Source of the DNA: an uncultured Acidobacteriota bacterium
GTDB lineage: Bacteria > Acidobacteriota > Terriglobia > Bryobacterales > Bryobacteraceae
Length of the DNA: 62,835 nt
Direction: 5' to 3'
Assembly: GCA_902826685.1 (NCBI GenBank)
Contig: CADEFT010000039.1
Coordinates: 1-62,835, forward strand
The notes beneath the pieces are model-generated. The model was not told the DNA's origin and did no database searches. It saw only the letters and a list, made by a program, of their open reading frames with translations. The translations under genes were made by a program, and so were the position numbers. Numbering within the stretch: position 1 is the stretch's first letter; the number at the start of each line of letters is the position of its first letter. Below, piece by piece: positions 35,399-43,103 of this stretch.

Positions 35399-35992
35399 TC
35401 ACAATCCGCCCAGGTAGTTGGCGATCATCTTCTGCCACTCGTACAGCCACGTCTTACGCGATTCGCGGTTGCTCCACCAGCTTTCGGGCACGAACTCGTT
35501 GGTGGGGGCGGCGATGACGTGGATCTCGGCCTCGGGCGCCAGATGACGGTAGATGCGGCCGGAGCGGCGCGTATGAAAATCGCTGGTCACCAGCAGGAAT
35601 CGCTTGATGTTCTTGCGCCGCAGGTAGGCCAGCATGTTGACCGCCTCTTCCTGCGTGGAATGCGCCACATGGCGTACGGGCTCGAAATAGGCGGCGGGCC
35701 AGCCGCGATTAACGGCGAATTCGATGGCCAGGTCCGCTTCATTGCGATCGTAGGACTGGCCGGGTCCGCTTACCAGCGCCACCGGCACATGGCCCGCCTT
35801 GACCAGTTCCGCCGCTTTGAGGAGGCGATTGCCGGTCCAGTCGCCGGCCAGGACGATCGCGGCCTCGGCCTTGGTGGGAGCTTCGGCGCTGACGAGGAAT
35901 TTACCGGAGTAGGGGATGGCGAGCGCCATCAGGGGAACAAGCGCGGCGGAGGCGATGAGTAGTTTCCGGACGCGGTGAGACGGGCGGGGCAA
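35399..35992 (-). CDS. YdcF/DUF218 family membrane-anchored protein
   Basis: 197 residues. An N-terminal membrane segment (LLIASAALVPLMALAIPY) precedes a DUF218 domain with AAIVLAGDWTGNRLLKAAELVKAG, VALVSGPGQ and FLLVTSDFHTRRS, the last being a typical conserved block. Family members include E. coli YdcF and SanA, thought to bind SAM or act in envelope barrier function. It is the middle gene of the exporter operon, which suggests an envelope role. Confidence 0.85.
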   Translation of the reverse strand: MPRPSHRVRKLLIASAALVPLMALAIPYSGKFLVSAEAPTKAEAAIVLAGDWTGNRLLKAAELVKAGHVPVALVSGPGQSYDRNEADLAIEFAVNRGWPAAYFEPVRHVAHSTQEEAVNMLAYLRRKNIKRFLLVTSDFHTRRSGRIYRHLAPEAEIHVIAAPTNEFVPESWWSNRESRKTWLYEWQKMIANYLGGL

Positions 35993-35995
35993 AGC

Positions 35996-36553
35996 CTATT
36001 TTTCGTCCGAGCGCGGGTCGATGTGGCCCACGGTCTTGAGCCGCTGGTAAAGCCTCTCCACATCGGCCTCGTCTTCGGGCCGCAGCAGTTGGATTTTGGG
36101 AGACGTGAGCACGCGCCGGTCGGCCACGGCCGGAACGGGCTCCCCCCAGAACTGGCGGTAGGGAACGCCGTCGATCAGGGCTTCGCGCGACATGCGGTGC
36201 AGATGGCGCAGCAGGCTGTTGGAAGCCTCCAGACCTCCGGGGTAAATGAGCAGAATCCGGCGGTTGTTGGCCAACGTCAGACGCATGATCAGAGGGCTGA
36301 CGAAACCCGTGCGATCGAGTTTCTTCACTTCGTTCCAACCGATGAGACGGTCGCCGATCGCCAGGTGCGAATCGTATACTTCCACGGCGGGCATGAGGGC
36401 GAGAGCAAGCAGAAAGGCGCCGGTCGACAGGAACAGGCCGGTCGGAATCCAGGCCAGCGGCCAGTTCAGTGCGAAACACGCACAGAACAGCGCCAGAATC
36501 AGCGCCGCGGCTCCAGCATATTGGTACTGTTTCGACGGCAAATAACGGGTCAT
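35996..36553 (-). CDS. Membrane protein with PH-like domain, unknown function
   Basis: 185 residues. Two N-terminal membrane helices (about 12-30 and 33-53) are followed by a soluble region (VEVYDSHLAIGDRLIGWNEVKKLDRTGFV, MRLTLANNRRILLIYPGG) that resembles a bacterial PH-like strand pattern. No catalytic residues recognised. First gene of the exporter operon; a perfect 14-bp palindrome stands 11 nt upstream of its start. Confidence 0.65.
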   Translation of the reverse strand: MTRYLPSKQYQYAGAAALILALFCACFALNWPLAWIPTGLFLSTGAFLLALALMPAVEVYDSHLAIGDRLIGWNEVKKLDRTGFVSPLIMRLTLANNRRILLIYPGGLEASNSLLRHLHRMSREALIDGVPYRQFWGEPVPAVADRRVLTSPKIQLLRPEDEADVERLYQRLKTVGHIDPRSDEK

Positions 36554-36563
36554 CCGGTCACTC

Positions 36564-36577
36564 GTCTTAATTAAGAC
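36564..36577. promoter_or_regulatory. 14-bp perfect palindrome before the exporter operon
   Basis: GTCTTAATTAAGAC is a perfect inverted repeat 11 nt before the ATG at 36553 (minus strand). The TTAATTAA core is very rare in DNA this GC-rich. Its position overlaps where -10/leader sequences would be, so a repressor dimer bound here could block the operon. No adjacent regulator gene identifies the binder. Confidence 0.5.
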
Positions 36578-36655
36578 TACCCCCCCGCTCCCGCCGCGTC
36601 AATGCGCCCTCACGGGGATGACGGCTAACGTGTTGCGGCAATTGAGACATTGCGG

Positions 36656-37942
36656 TCACTTCTCAAACAACGGCTGCGGAACCGTCACGTCCGTTCTTGC
36701 TTCCTTCGCCCGGCGTGCCTTCATATCGCCCAAAAATTGCTGTGTATAGCGGCGGTTCAAATCGAGCGTTGCGATGGCGACAGTACCTCTCTGTTGGGCG
36801 ACCGAAAGGCGCTCGCCATCGGGATCCATTATGTAGGTCGGATGGTCGTAACCTGAGGTTACCAAAAAAATCCGGTTCTCGATGGCGCGCGCTTTCGCCA
36901 GTGTCTCATCGCCGCCCCAGATGGGCAGCAGAATCACCTCGGCGCCTTGCGACGCCAGAGCCCGCGCCGGATCGGAGTAAAACACGTCGTAACAGATCAT
37001 CAAGCCGAGCCGCCCGAAATCGGTGTCGAACACCGGAAAGGTATTGCCGGGCGTTAAGCCGCTCTCATACTCTTCGCGCGGCAGATACACTTTGCGATAC
37101 TTTCCCGCCAGCCTGCCGTTGCGGTCAATCAGCACCGCGGTGTTGTAGACCGCCGCACCCTCCGATTCATATATGCCGGCCGCCACCCAGGCGTTTCTTT
37201 TTCTGGCGAATTCTCCCAACCGCGCCGTGGTGGGGCCCGGTATGGATTCGGCGGTTTCGACGTAGGACTTGCCGGTTCCAACGACGGTCATGCCTTCGGG
37301 AAACAGGAACAGGTCGATCGCGCCCGGCGACGATTCATCGGCGGTTTTGACGAACGCCTCGACATTTGCCTCCCGCGAGGGCAGCTTCGACGGGCGCAGG
37401 TTGACGGTGGCCACGCGTACTTTGCGATCCTTCGGCGCGGCCGTTTCCTCAAAGGTGACGTTATCCCACCAGACCGTGCCGGCCGGTGAGTTGCTGAGGA
37501 AAAGCTGCAGCGCCACCGCCGATGCCTTCGAGGGCGATTTAACGTCGAGCCACGTCGCGGTCCAATCGCCTTCGCGCCGCTGCTGAAAGATGTAGTCGGG
37601 CTGGCCCGTGCGCCTGCCGGATTCCTCGCGCCAATCGAGCCGCGGCACGATCTGCCAGACCGGATGCGATACGCCCTGCGCGCGGTAATAAGCCGAGAAG
37701 CGATACCAGGTGTCCGGCTTGACGTTTGGGATCACCTGTTCCCAGCCGCCGTGTTCGATGGCGTTGCCGTTGCCCGATACGGCGAGCGAGGCGGTGCCGG
37801 AACGCGACACGGAGGCGTCGAGAAAAGTGCGCGGGGCGGTGGCCGGCCGTTGGCTCCAGAGCTTCCAGTTGGCCGGTTCGATGCGTAGCGGTTCGGCGCT
37901 AAGAGACGCCGCGAAGAGGAACGTTAAAGCCGCCGGGGTCAC
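36656..37942 (-). CDS. Exported carbon-nitrogen hydrolase with N-terminal carbohydrate-binding-like domain
   Basis: A 428-residue nitrilase-superfamily amidase. The start is GTG 37942, followed by a signal peptide (MTPAALTFLFAASLSA). Residues about 20-165 form a jelly-roll-like domain (WYRFSAYYRAQGV, WWDNVTFEET) of the sort found in carbohydrate-binding modules. The catalytic triad of the nitrilase domain is in place: Glu in LFLFPEG (about 216), Lys in KYRKVYLP (about 284) and Cys in LMICYDVFY (about 317). Substrate unknown. The GTG and its leader lie inside a duplicated copy of the pgsA 3' end (see repeat), which lies between this gene and pgsA. Confidence 0.85.
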   Translation of the reverse strand: MTPAALTFLFAASLSAEPLRIEPANWKLWSQRPATAPRTFLDASVSRSGTASLAVSGNGNAIEHGGWEQVIPNVKPDTWYRFSAYYRAQGVSHPVWQIVPRLDWREESGRRTGQPDYIFQQRREGDWTATWLDVKSPSKASAVALQLFLSNSPAGTVWWDNVTFEETAAPKDRKVRVATVNLRPSKLPSREANVEAFVKTADESSPGAIDLFLFPEGMTVVGTGKSYVETAESIPGPTTARLGEFARKRNAWVAAGIYESEGAAVYNTAVLIDRNGRLAGKYRKVYLPREEYESGLTPGNTFPVFDTDFGRLGLMICYDVFYSDPARALASQGAEVILLPIWGGDETLAKARAIENRIFLVTSGYDHPTYIMDPDGERLSVAQQRGTVAIATLDLNRRYTQQFLGDMKARRAKEARTDVTVPQPLFEK

Positions 37943-38282
37943 GTCCTCATCATACGCCACCCGGGTTGCGGGCAACCCGCGCCGCTTACGATGGTGCCTG
38001 CGACGAAACCGCACCGCTCACGATGATGCGTGTCGGTGGCGAGCACTTAGCCACCAGTTCAACCCCGCCCTGCGGGCCGCTGCGGCGACGGGTCAGGTCG
38101 TGATCATGTGCAGGTAACCCCGCCGCTCCTAATGGTCTGTGCGGGCGGTAGCGGTCACCGCCACCAGTTCAACCCGTTCGACGCGACGCCGCGGCGCCGG
38201 GGTTACGTCCTCATCATGCGCCAACCGAGTTGCAGGTAGCCCGCGCCACTCACGATAGTGCCCGCGGCCGTGGCGAGCACCG
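37932..38282. repeat. Degenerate tandem copies of the pgsA 3' end
   Basis: 37932-38002 matches 38196-38266, the true 3' end of pgsA and its following bases, at 60 of 71 positions without gaps (counted by eye). A third, more decayed copy lies at about 38086-38155; the 15-mer CCACCAGTTCAACCC recurs at 38051 and 38161. Copy one also has an internal 30-nt repeat near 37974-38030. In the frame of pgsA the first copy still reads AGTIVSGAG...GWRMMRT, then stops. The copies therefore come from the coding end of pgsA. Confidence 0.8.
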
Positions 38283-38733
38283 CCACCGGATGCAGCCACT
38301 CGGGCAGCCAGCCGGCGGCGATTCCGAGAAACGCCAGCACGGCCAGAATCTGAACCATGGTGCTCATCTTGCCGGCCCAGTTGGGCGGAAATTCGCGGAC
38401 ACGTGTGCGGCTCGCCACCAGGGCCGAACCGCCGAGGATCAGCAGATCGCGGCCAAAGACCAGAGCCACCAGCCACCACGGCGTCAAACCGGCGGCGCCG
38501 AGTGCGACGAACGTGAAGGCCATCAGCGCCTTATCGGCCAGCGGATCGATGACTCGCCCAAGAGGCGACTGCCAGTCGAAGCGCCGTGCCAGGTATCCAT
38601 CGGCGAAATCGGTCACCCCGGCGATCCAGAACAGCACCAGTGCGTTCGTGTTGCGTCCGCCCAGGATGGCCGCTGCCACGATGGGCGCCAGCATCAGGCG
38701 CATCGCGCAAAGGATATTGGGAAGATGCCGCAC
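38203..38733 (-). CDS. pgsA: CDP-diacylglycerol-glycerol-3-phosphate 3-phosphatidyltransferase
   Basis: A 176-residue CDP-alcohol phosphatidyltransferase with about six membrane helices. The catalytic motif D-x2-D-G-x2-A-R-x8-G-x3-D-x3-D is complete in TDFADGYLARRFDWQ through RVIDPLADK. The start is GTG 38733, 9 nt after the lpxC stop. The family also includes phosphatidylserine and cardiolipin synthases; PgsA is chosen because of size and motif environment and is not proven. The 3' end has given rise to duplicated fragments just downstream. Confidence 0.85.
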   Translation of the reverse strand: MRHLPNILCAMRLMLAPIVAAAILGGRNTNALVLFWIAGVTDFADGYLARRFDWQSPLGRVIDPLADKALMAFTFVALGAAGLTPWWLVALVFGRDLLILGGSALVASRTRVREFPPNWAGKMSTMVQILAVLAFLGIAAGWLPEWLHPVAVLATAAGTIVSGAGYLQLGWRMMRT

Positions 38734-38742
38734 CGCTCGCGA

Positions 38743-39633
38743 TTATCCCACTAATGCGTGGGCGGCGCGGGCTTCCAGTTGATCGGAGGTGACCAGTTCG
38801 TACAACGACGGGTCCGACATGATTTTCGCCACTACAGCCGTGTGCATGGCATGGCCTGCGCGCTCGGCGATGACGTGGCCGAGCAGAGGCTTGCCGATGA
38901 GCGCCAGGTCGCCGATCAGATCGAGCGCCTTGTGGCGGCAGCATTCATCGGGAAAGCGCAGGCCTTCGGGATTCAACACCTCGCCGCGATTGAAACACAC
39001 GGCGTTTTCGAGACTGGCGCCGCGGATCAGGCCCATGTCCTTCATCGCCGCCAGTTCCCATTCGAAGCCGAACGTGCGGGCCGGGGCGATGCACTGCGCG
39101 TAGCCTTCCGGTGTCACTTCCATTTCGAGCCGCTGGCGGCCCACCAGCGGATGATCGAAGAAGATATCGCAGGTGAGCTCGAAGGTGTCCGAAGGGACGA
39201 TGCGGATGCGCTTGCCGCTCGCTTCCACTTCCACGTCGCGGCGGATGCGCAAATAGCGCTTGCGGCGCCGCAGCGTGCGGATGCCGGCTTCCTGGATCAG
39301 GCGCACGAACGGCTGGCCGCTGCCGTCGAGGATCGGTACTTCGAGATTGTCGATCTCGATGTAGGCGTTATCGATCCCCATCGAGTAGAACACGCTCAGC
39401 AGATGTTCCGTGGTGGAAATGAGGACACCTTGCCGCATCAGGCTGGTGGCATACGACACACGGGCCACGTGCCGCCAACTGGCAGGGATCGGGAATTTTT
39501 CGAGGTCGGTGCGGAGGAAGACGATGCCGGTCATCGCCGGAGCGGGCAGAATCCGGATGCGGACGGGGACGCCGTGATGGAGTCCTACGCCGTCTACCTC
39601 GACGGGGCGATGAATGGTCGTTTCAAAGCGCAT
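38743..39633 (-). CDS. lpxC: UDP-3-O-acyl-N-acetylglucosamine deacetylase
   Basis: Committed step of lipid A synthesis, a zinc deacetylase. In 296 residues the zinc ligands are H77 (TTEHLLS), H234 and D238 (RHKALDLIGDLALIG), and the catalytic base His is in ERAGHAMH (about 261-264). VGLHHGVP near the N-terminus is also family typical. It shows that the organism has an outer membrane with lipid A. pgsA follows after 9 nt, so envelope lipid genes are clustered. Minus-strand TTGACA at 39693-39688 could be part of its promoter, but no well-spaced -10 was found. Confidence 0.96.
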   Translation of the reverse strand: MRFETTIHRPVEVDGVGLHHGVPVRIRILPAPAMTGIVFLRTDLEKFPIPASWRHVARVSYATSLMRQGVLISTTEHLLSVFYSMGIDNAYIEIDNLEVPILDGSGQPFVRLIQEAGIRTLRRRKRYLRIRRDVEVEASGKRIRIVPSDTFELTCDIFFDHPLVGRQRLEMEVTPEGYAQCIAPARTFGFEWELAAMKDMGLIRGASLENAVCFNRGEVLNPEGLRFPDECCRHKALDLIGDLALIGKPLLGHVIAERAGHAMHTAVVAKIMSDPSLYELVTSDQLEARAAHALVG

Positions 39634-39748
39634 GCGGGCGCGTGGCTGAAAAGTGATTATTACACAACGGTTTAGAAAGAGTCACTGTGTCAATTTTGCA
39701 ACAGCGGATGGATGGTACTGTGGCGAGAATGCCCGCAGCCAGGGGTAT

Positions 39749-40915
39749 TTACGTAAGCAAGCTTTCAATACGAGCGGGAAAAACGGGTTCCCGGATGGAT
39801 TGGTGGGGCCAGCCGAGAATCGTTTGGATGGCCGGGCCGCAGATGCGTCCCTGGCAGGGCCCCATGCCGCAACGGGTCTGGAGTTTCGCTTCGCGCCACC
39901 CTTGGCAGCTTTGGATCCGGCTGAGGGGCACGTCCTCGCAGCGGCAGACGATGGTATCGGCGGTGGCGACGGCGCGGACTTCGGGGCGGAGTGCGAAGGT
40001 GGTGGTGAGCGCCTGTACGAATGCGCGGTTGGGCAAGGGCGGCGTCGGTTGGCCAGTGGCGTGGCATCCGGCAATCCGCCCTTCGGCGAGCGCCATGTCG
40101 ACACCACCGATGCCGGTTGGCTCACCGGCGCAGTAGATGTTTGGAATGGAGGTTCGCTGGGCTGCGTCCACTTCCACGAATCCATTCGAAAGGCGGCAGC
40201 CGGCCAGTTGCGCCAGTTCGGTGTTCGGCCAGAGTCCGTAGCCGATGGCGAGATAGTCGAAGGGCTGGGAACCGGACCCGCCGGGCGTGCGCAGGCGCAG
40301 CATGCCGGGTTCGGCCGATTCCACCCAGCAATCGGTGCGGTAGGGGACGCCGAGCAGACGCGCCTTCAGCCTGGCGCCTTGCCACAGCTTGCCGGGATGG
40401 CTGAGCAGCGAGCGAGCAAACCGGTTGACGCGGGCGGCGGGCGCCTGTTCGGCGATCAGTGGAATGGTGGCGCCTTTCGATTTCAGATAGGCGGCCACGG
40501 CCAGCAGCAGCGGACCGGTACCCGCCACCACGACGCTTTTGCCTTGGATGTTCAACCCGCTCTTGACCAGAGCCTGCAGACCGCCCGCACCCGTGACTTG
40601 CGGCAGCGTCCAGCCGGGGAAGGGAAGGAAGAGTTCGCGCGCGCCGGTGGCGAGGATCAATTTGTCGAAGGGCAGCCGTTCGCAGCTGTCCGGCGTTTCG
40701 ATGGTGACGTCGGCTTGCGTTGCGGCGATTACGCGGGCCTGGAATTTCGTCTCGACGCCGGGATGTTCGATGGTCCAGGCGTTGCGGGTGCGGCGCCAGA
40801 TCTGGCCGCCCGCTTCGGTGTTGTCGTCGATGACGGTTACCCTGGCCACCCGGCCTGCAGCGGCGGCGGCGGCGAGGCCCGCCGGTCCCGCGCCTATGAT
40901 GACGACGCGAGTCAC
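39749..40915 (-). CDS. FAD/NAD-binding subunit of D-hydroxyproline dehydrogenase-like complex
   Basis: 388 residues of the HcnB/LhpF-like alpha type. Rossmann motif GAGPAGL near the N-terminus; DNNTEAGGQIWRR; a second nucleotide motif GTGPLLLAVAAYL; and a C-terminal BFD-like 2Fe-2S region with CRCEDVP, TRCGMGPCQGRICG. GTG 40915 is chosen because it gives the family N-terminus and overlaps the stop of the 2Fe-2S gene by 4 nt. With the next two genes it makes the heteromeric amine dehydrogenase that oxidises cis-4-hydroxy-D-proline to 1-pyrroline-4-hydroxy-2-carboxylate and feeds electrons to the membrane. Assignment follows gene order and family. Confidence 0.85.
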   Translation of the reverse strand: MTRVVIIGAGPAGLAAAAAAGRVARVTVIDDNTEAGGQIWRRTRNAWTIEHPGVETKFQARVIAATQADVTIETPDSCERLPFDKLILATGARELFLPFPGWTLPQVTGAGGLQALVKSGLNIQGKSVVVAGTGPLLLAVAAYLKSKGATIPLIAEQAPAARVNRFARSLLSHPGKLWQGARLKARLLGVPYRTDCWVESAEPGMLRLRTPGGSGSQPFDYLAIGYGLWPNTELAQLAGCRLSNGFVEVDAAQRTSIPNIYCAGEPTGIGGVDMALAEGRIAGCHATGQPTPPLPNRAFVQALTTTFALRPEVRAVATADTIVCRCEDVPLSRIQSCQGWREAKLQTRCGMGPCQGRICGPAIQTILGWPHQSIREPVFPARIESLLT

Positions 40916-41154
40916 GTGGTTTCGATCTCCATGCCCGTCGCGCACAGGACCTGGCAGGACTTCCGATGCTGGCAGCCATCGATGGTGACACGGCACTCAT
41001 AGCAGATGCCCATCCCGCACAGCGCCGCGCGAGGCTCGCCGTGGATGCTGGTGCGCATGCTATAGCCCGCGTTCAGCACGGCCGCCGCCACGGAGGTTCC
41101 CTCCGCTACCGTGAATTCCTTCCCGTTGATGCGAACGTCAGCCGTTTGGGGCAT
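40912..41154 (-). CDS. Small 2Fe-2S ferredoxin-like subunit of the D-hydroxyproline dehydrogenase complex
   Basis: 80 residues. Ferredoxin-like fold with C-x4-C-x2-C (CGMGICYEC) and a fourth Cys before a C-terminal CQVLC region, as in HcnA/LhpE-type subunits. It starts within the last 17 nt of the DAO-like gene and overlaps the following FAD/NAD subunit by 4 nt, the arrangement expected for stoichiometric subunits. Confidence 0.85.
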   Translation of the reverse strand: MPQTADVRINGKEFTVAEGTSVAAAVLNAGYSMRTSIHGEPRAALCGMGICYECRVTIDGCQHRKSCQVLCATGMEIETT

Positions 41155-42211
41155 AGGGTTCGAGGGGGATAGCGGGTTGGCGATTCAAAATCTGATCGGC
41201 CAGCAGTTTCGCGGTGGCAAGCGATGTGGTGATGCCGAGCCCTTCATGGCCGGAGGCGATCCACACGTTCGGCTGGCGCGGACTGCGCCCGATATACGGC
41301 AGCTTGCCCGGTGTGGAGGCGCGAAAGCCCGTCCATCCGCGGATGGCGGACAACCTCCCGATCGACGGCATGTAGAGCGCGGCCCGTTCGAGCATCCGTT
41401 TCATCATGCGATGTTCGATGGCCGGATCGCTGCTGCCATACTGACGCGACGATCCGATCAGCACCTGGCCGGTCTGGCGCGGCTGAACGTTGAACGCCAC
41501 CGAATCTTCGTCGATCGAATGAGCGCTTTTGAGATACCCGAGTTCCACCAGTTGATGACGCACGAAGCCGGGGTAGCGATCGGTGATTAACAGGTGGCCT
41601 TTGCGCGGCTGGATGTCGAGGCCGGGGCTGAGCGCCGGCGCCGAAGCCCCGGTGGCGTTGACGATCAGTGCCGTGGCGTTTGCCAACTCCGCCATGTTAT
41701 GGATGCGGCGGCCCCGTTCGAGACGGGCTCCGTTGCGGCAGGCGCATTCGACGAGGAAGGCCGCCACGCGCGGCGGATAGACGATGGCGTCGGCGGGCAC
41801 AAACAGCGCGCCGGCCAGTCCCTTTCTAAGATTGGGCTCGGCCTGTTCGAGGTCTTGCGCGTCGAGGATTTCCGTGCGCACGCCGCGCTGCGCATAGAAG
41901 GAGTGCTTGCGGCGGACTTCGGCCATCTCCTCGTCATCGGCGGCGACCCAGAGCGTGCCCGCGGCGGTGTATTCGGCGCCGGAGGGCAATTCGTCCGCCA
42001 GTTCCTCCCACAGCCGCGCCGAGTAATGAGTGAGGGCGAACTCGGCTTCCGAATCGTCCATCACCACGATGTGGCCCATGCCCGCCGCGGTGGCGCCTCC
42101 GCCGATTTCGCCCGCTTCGACGATGAGCACCTTGAGGCCGCAGCGCGCCAGTTCGTCGGCGCAAGCCGCGCCCACAATGCCCGCGCCGATGACGATGGCG
42201 TCAGCCGCCAC
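41138..42211 (-). CDS. FAD-dependent D-amino acid dehydrogenase-like catalytic subunit (D-hydroxyproline oxidising)
   Basis: About 357 residues, DadA/DAO family. FAD motif AIVIGAGIVGAACADELA at the N-terminus, GYASRQYGSSD-like mid region, and the C-terminal GHEGLGITTSLATAKLLAD FAD-contact segment. I take GTG 42211; ATG 42241 in the same frame is an alternative that lengthens the overlap with the epimerase gene to 41 nt. With the 2Fe-2S and FAD/NAD genes it matches the heteromeric D-hydroxyproline dehydrogenase of hydroxyproline-degrading bacteria. Confidence 0.85.
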   Translation of the reverse strand: MAADAIVIGAGIVGAACADELARCGLKVLIVEAGEIGGGATAAGMGHIVVMDDSEAEFALTHYSARLWEELADELPSGAEYTAAGTLWVAADDEEMAEVRRKHSFYAQRGVRTEILDAQDLEQAEPNLRKGLAGALFVPADAIVYPPRVAAFLVECACRNGARLERGRRIHNMAELANATALIVNATGASAPALSPGLDIQPRKGHLLITDRYPGFVRHQLVELGYLKSAHSIDEDSVAFNVQPRQTGQVLIGSSRQYGSSDPAIEHRMMKRMLERAALYMPSIGRLSAIRGWTGFRASTPGKLPYIGRSPRQPNVWIASGHEGLGITTSLATAKLLADQILNRQPAIPLEPYAPNG

Positions 42212-43103
42212 GGATGCCCCAGCAGAACGGATCGGCGTCATCGAGAAGCAGGTGAGCCTCCGCGTTCACATGGGCCGAGCCCCGGATGTGCGGCAGAACT
42301 TCCGTCCCGCGCAAAGTGTAAGAGCCTTCGAAGCAACTGCCCACGATGCTTTCCTGCCGCCACGGTTCGCCGGGCTTCAGCTTCCCGTCCGCGGCCAGGC
42401 AGGCGAGCTTGGCGCTGGTGCCGGTGCCGCAGGGCGAGCGGTCATAGGCCTTGCCGGGGCACAGAACGAAGTTGCGGCTATCGGCCGTCGCGCTGGGGGC
42501 GAACAGCTCGATGTGGTCGATCTCCGCATGCCCGCGCCGGCCGAGTTCCTGGCGGATCGCCCAGGCGTAGTTGGTGAGCGCCTCGAGATTTCGAAGATCC
42601 AGTTCGATGGGCGATCGCTCCACCAGGTAAAACCAGTTGCCGCCCCAGGCGATATCGCCTCTGACGCGGCCATAACCGGCGGCTTCGATTTCGAAGCCCT
42701 TATGGGCGCGGTAGCTTGCCACATTGTTGACGGTGACTTCGCCGTTGGAATGCAACTGGGCCGTGATGGGGCCCACGGGTGTATCGAAACGATGAACGCC
42801 CGGTTGAACGCGGCCGAGGTAGGCGAGTGTCGCCACCAGGCCGATGGTGCCGTGGCCGCACATGCCGAGATAACCCACGTTGTTGAAGAAGATGACGCCA
42901 TCCGGTTCGCACAGCAGTGCGCCCACCATGGCGTCATTGCCGCGCGGCTCGTTCACCACGGCGGAACGGAACGTATCGTGCGCGGTGCGGAAGCGCTCCA
43001 GCCGTTGGGCCATCGTGCCGCCGCCCAAATCCGGACCGCCCGCGATCACCACACGCGTCGGCTCCCCGCCGGTGTGTGAATCGATGACGTGTACCTTCCT
43101 CAT
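42201..43103 (-). CDS. 4-hydroxyproline epimerase (proline racemase family)
   Basis: 300 residues. The two catalytic cysteines are present, in MCGHGTIG (about residue 85) and DRSPCGTGTSAK (about 222), giving a two-base racemisation of trans-4-hydroxy-L-proline to cis-4-hydroxy-D-proline. The second cysteine distinguishes it from the dehydratase branch, where Thr replaces it. Its ATG overlaps the DapA-like stop (ATGA) and the DAO-like gene follows with overlap, so it is the second gene of a five-gene operon. Confidence 0.93.
   Translation of the reverse strand: MRKVHVIDSHTGGEPTRVVIAGGPDLGGGTMAQRLERFRTAHDTFRSAVVNEPRGNDAMVGALLCEPDGVIFFNNVGYLGMCGHGTIGLVATLAYLGRVQPGVHRFDTPVGPITAQLHSNGEVTVNNVASYRAHKGFEIEAAGYGRVRGDIAWGGNWFYLVERSPIELDLRNLEALTNYAWAIRQELGRRGHAEIDHIELFAPSATADSRNFVLCPGKAYDRSPCGTGTSAKLACLAADGKLKPGEPWRQESIVGSCFEGSYTLRGTEVLPHIRGSAHVNAEAHLLLDDADPFCWGIRGG

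Noticed and set aside
39653..41002. A 449-codon plus-strand frame over the FAD/NAD subunit
   Set aside because: Antisense of a gene with two nucleotide-binding motifs; Gly-rich composition is typical of a shadow frame.
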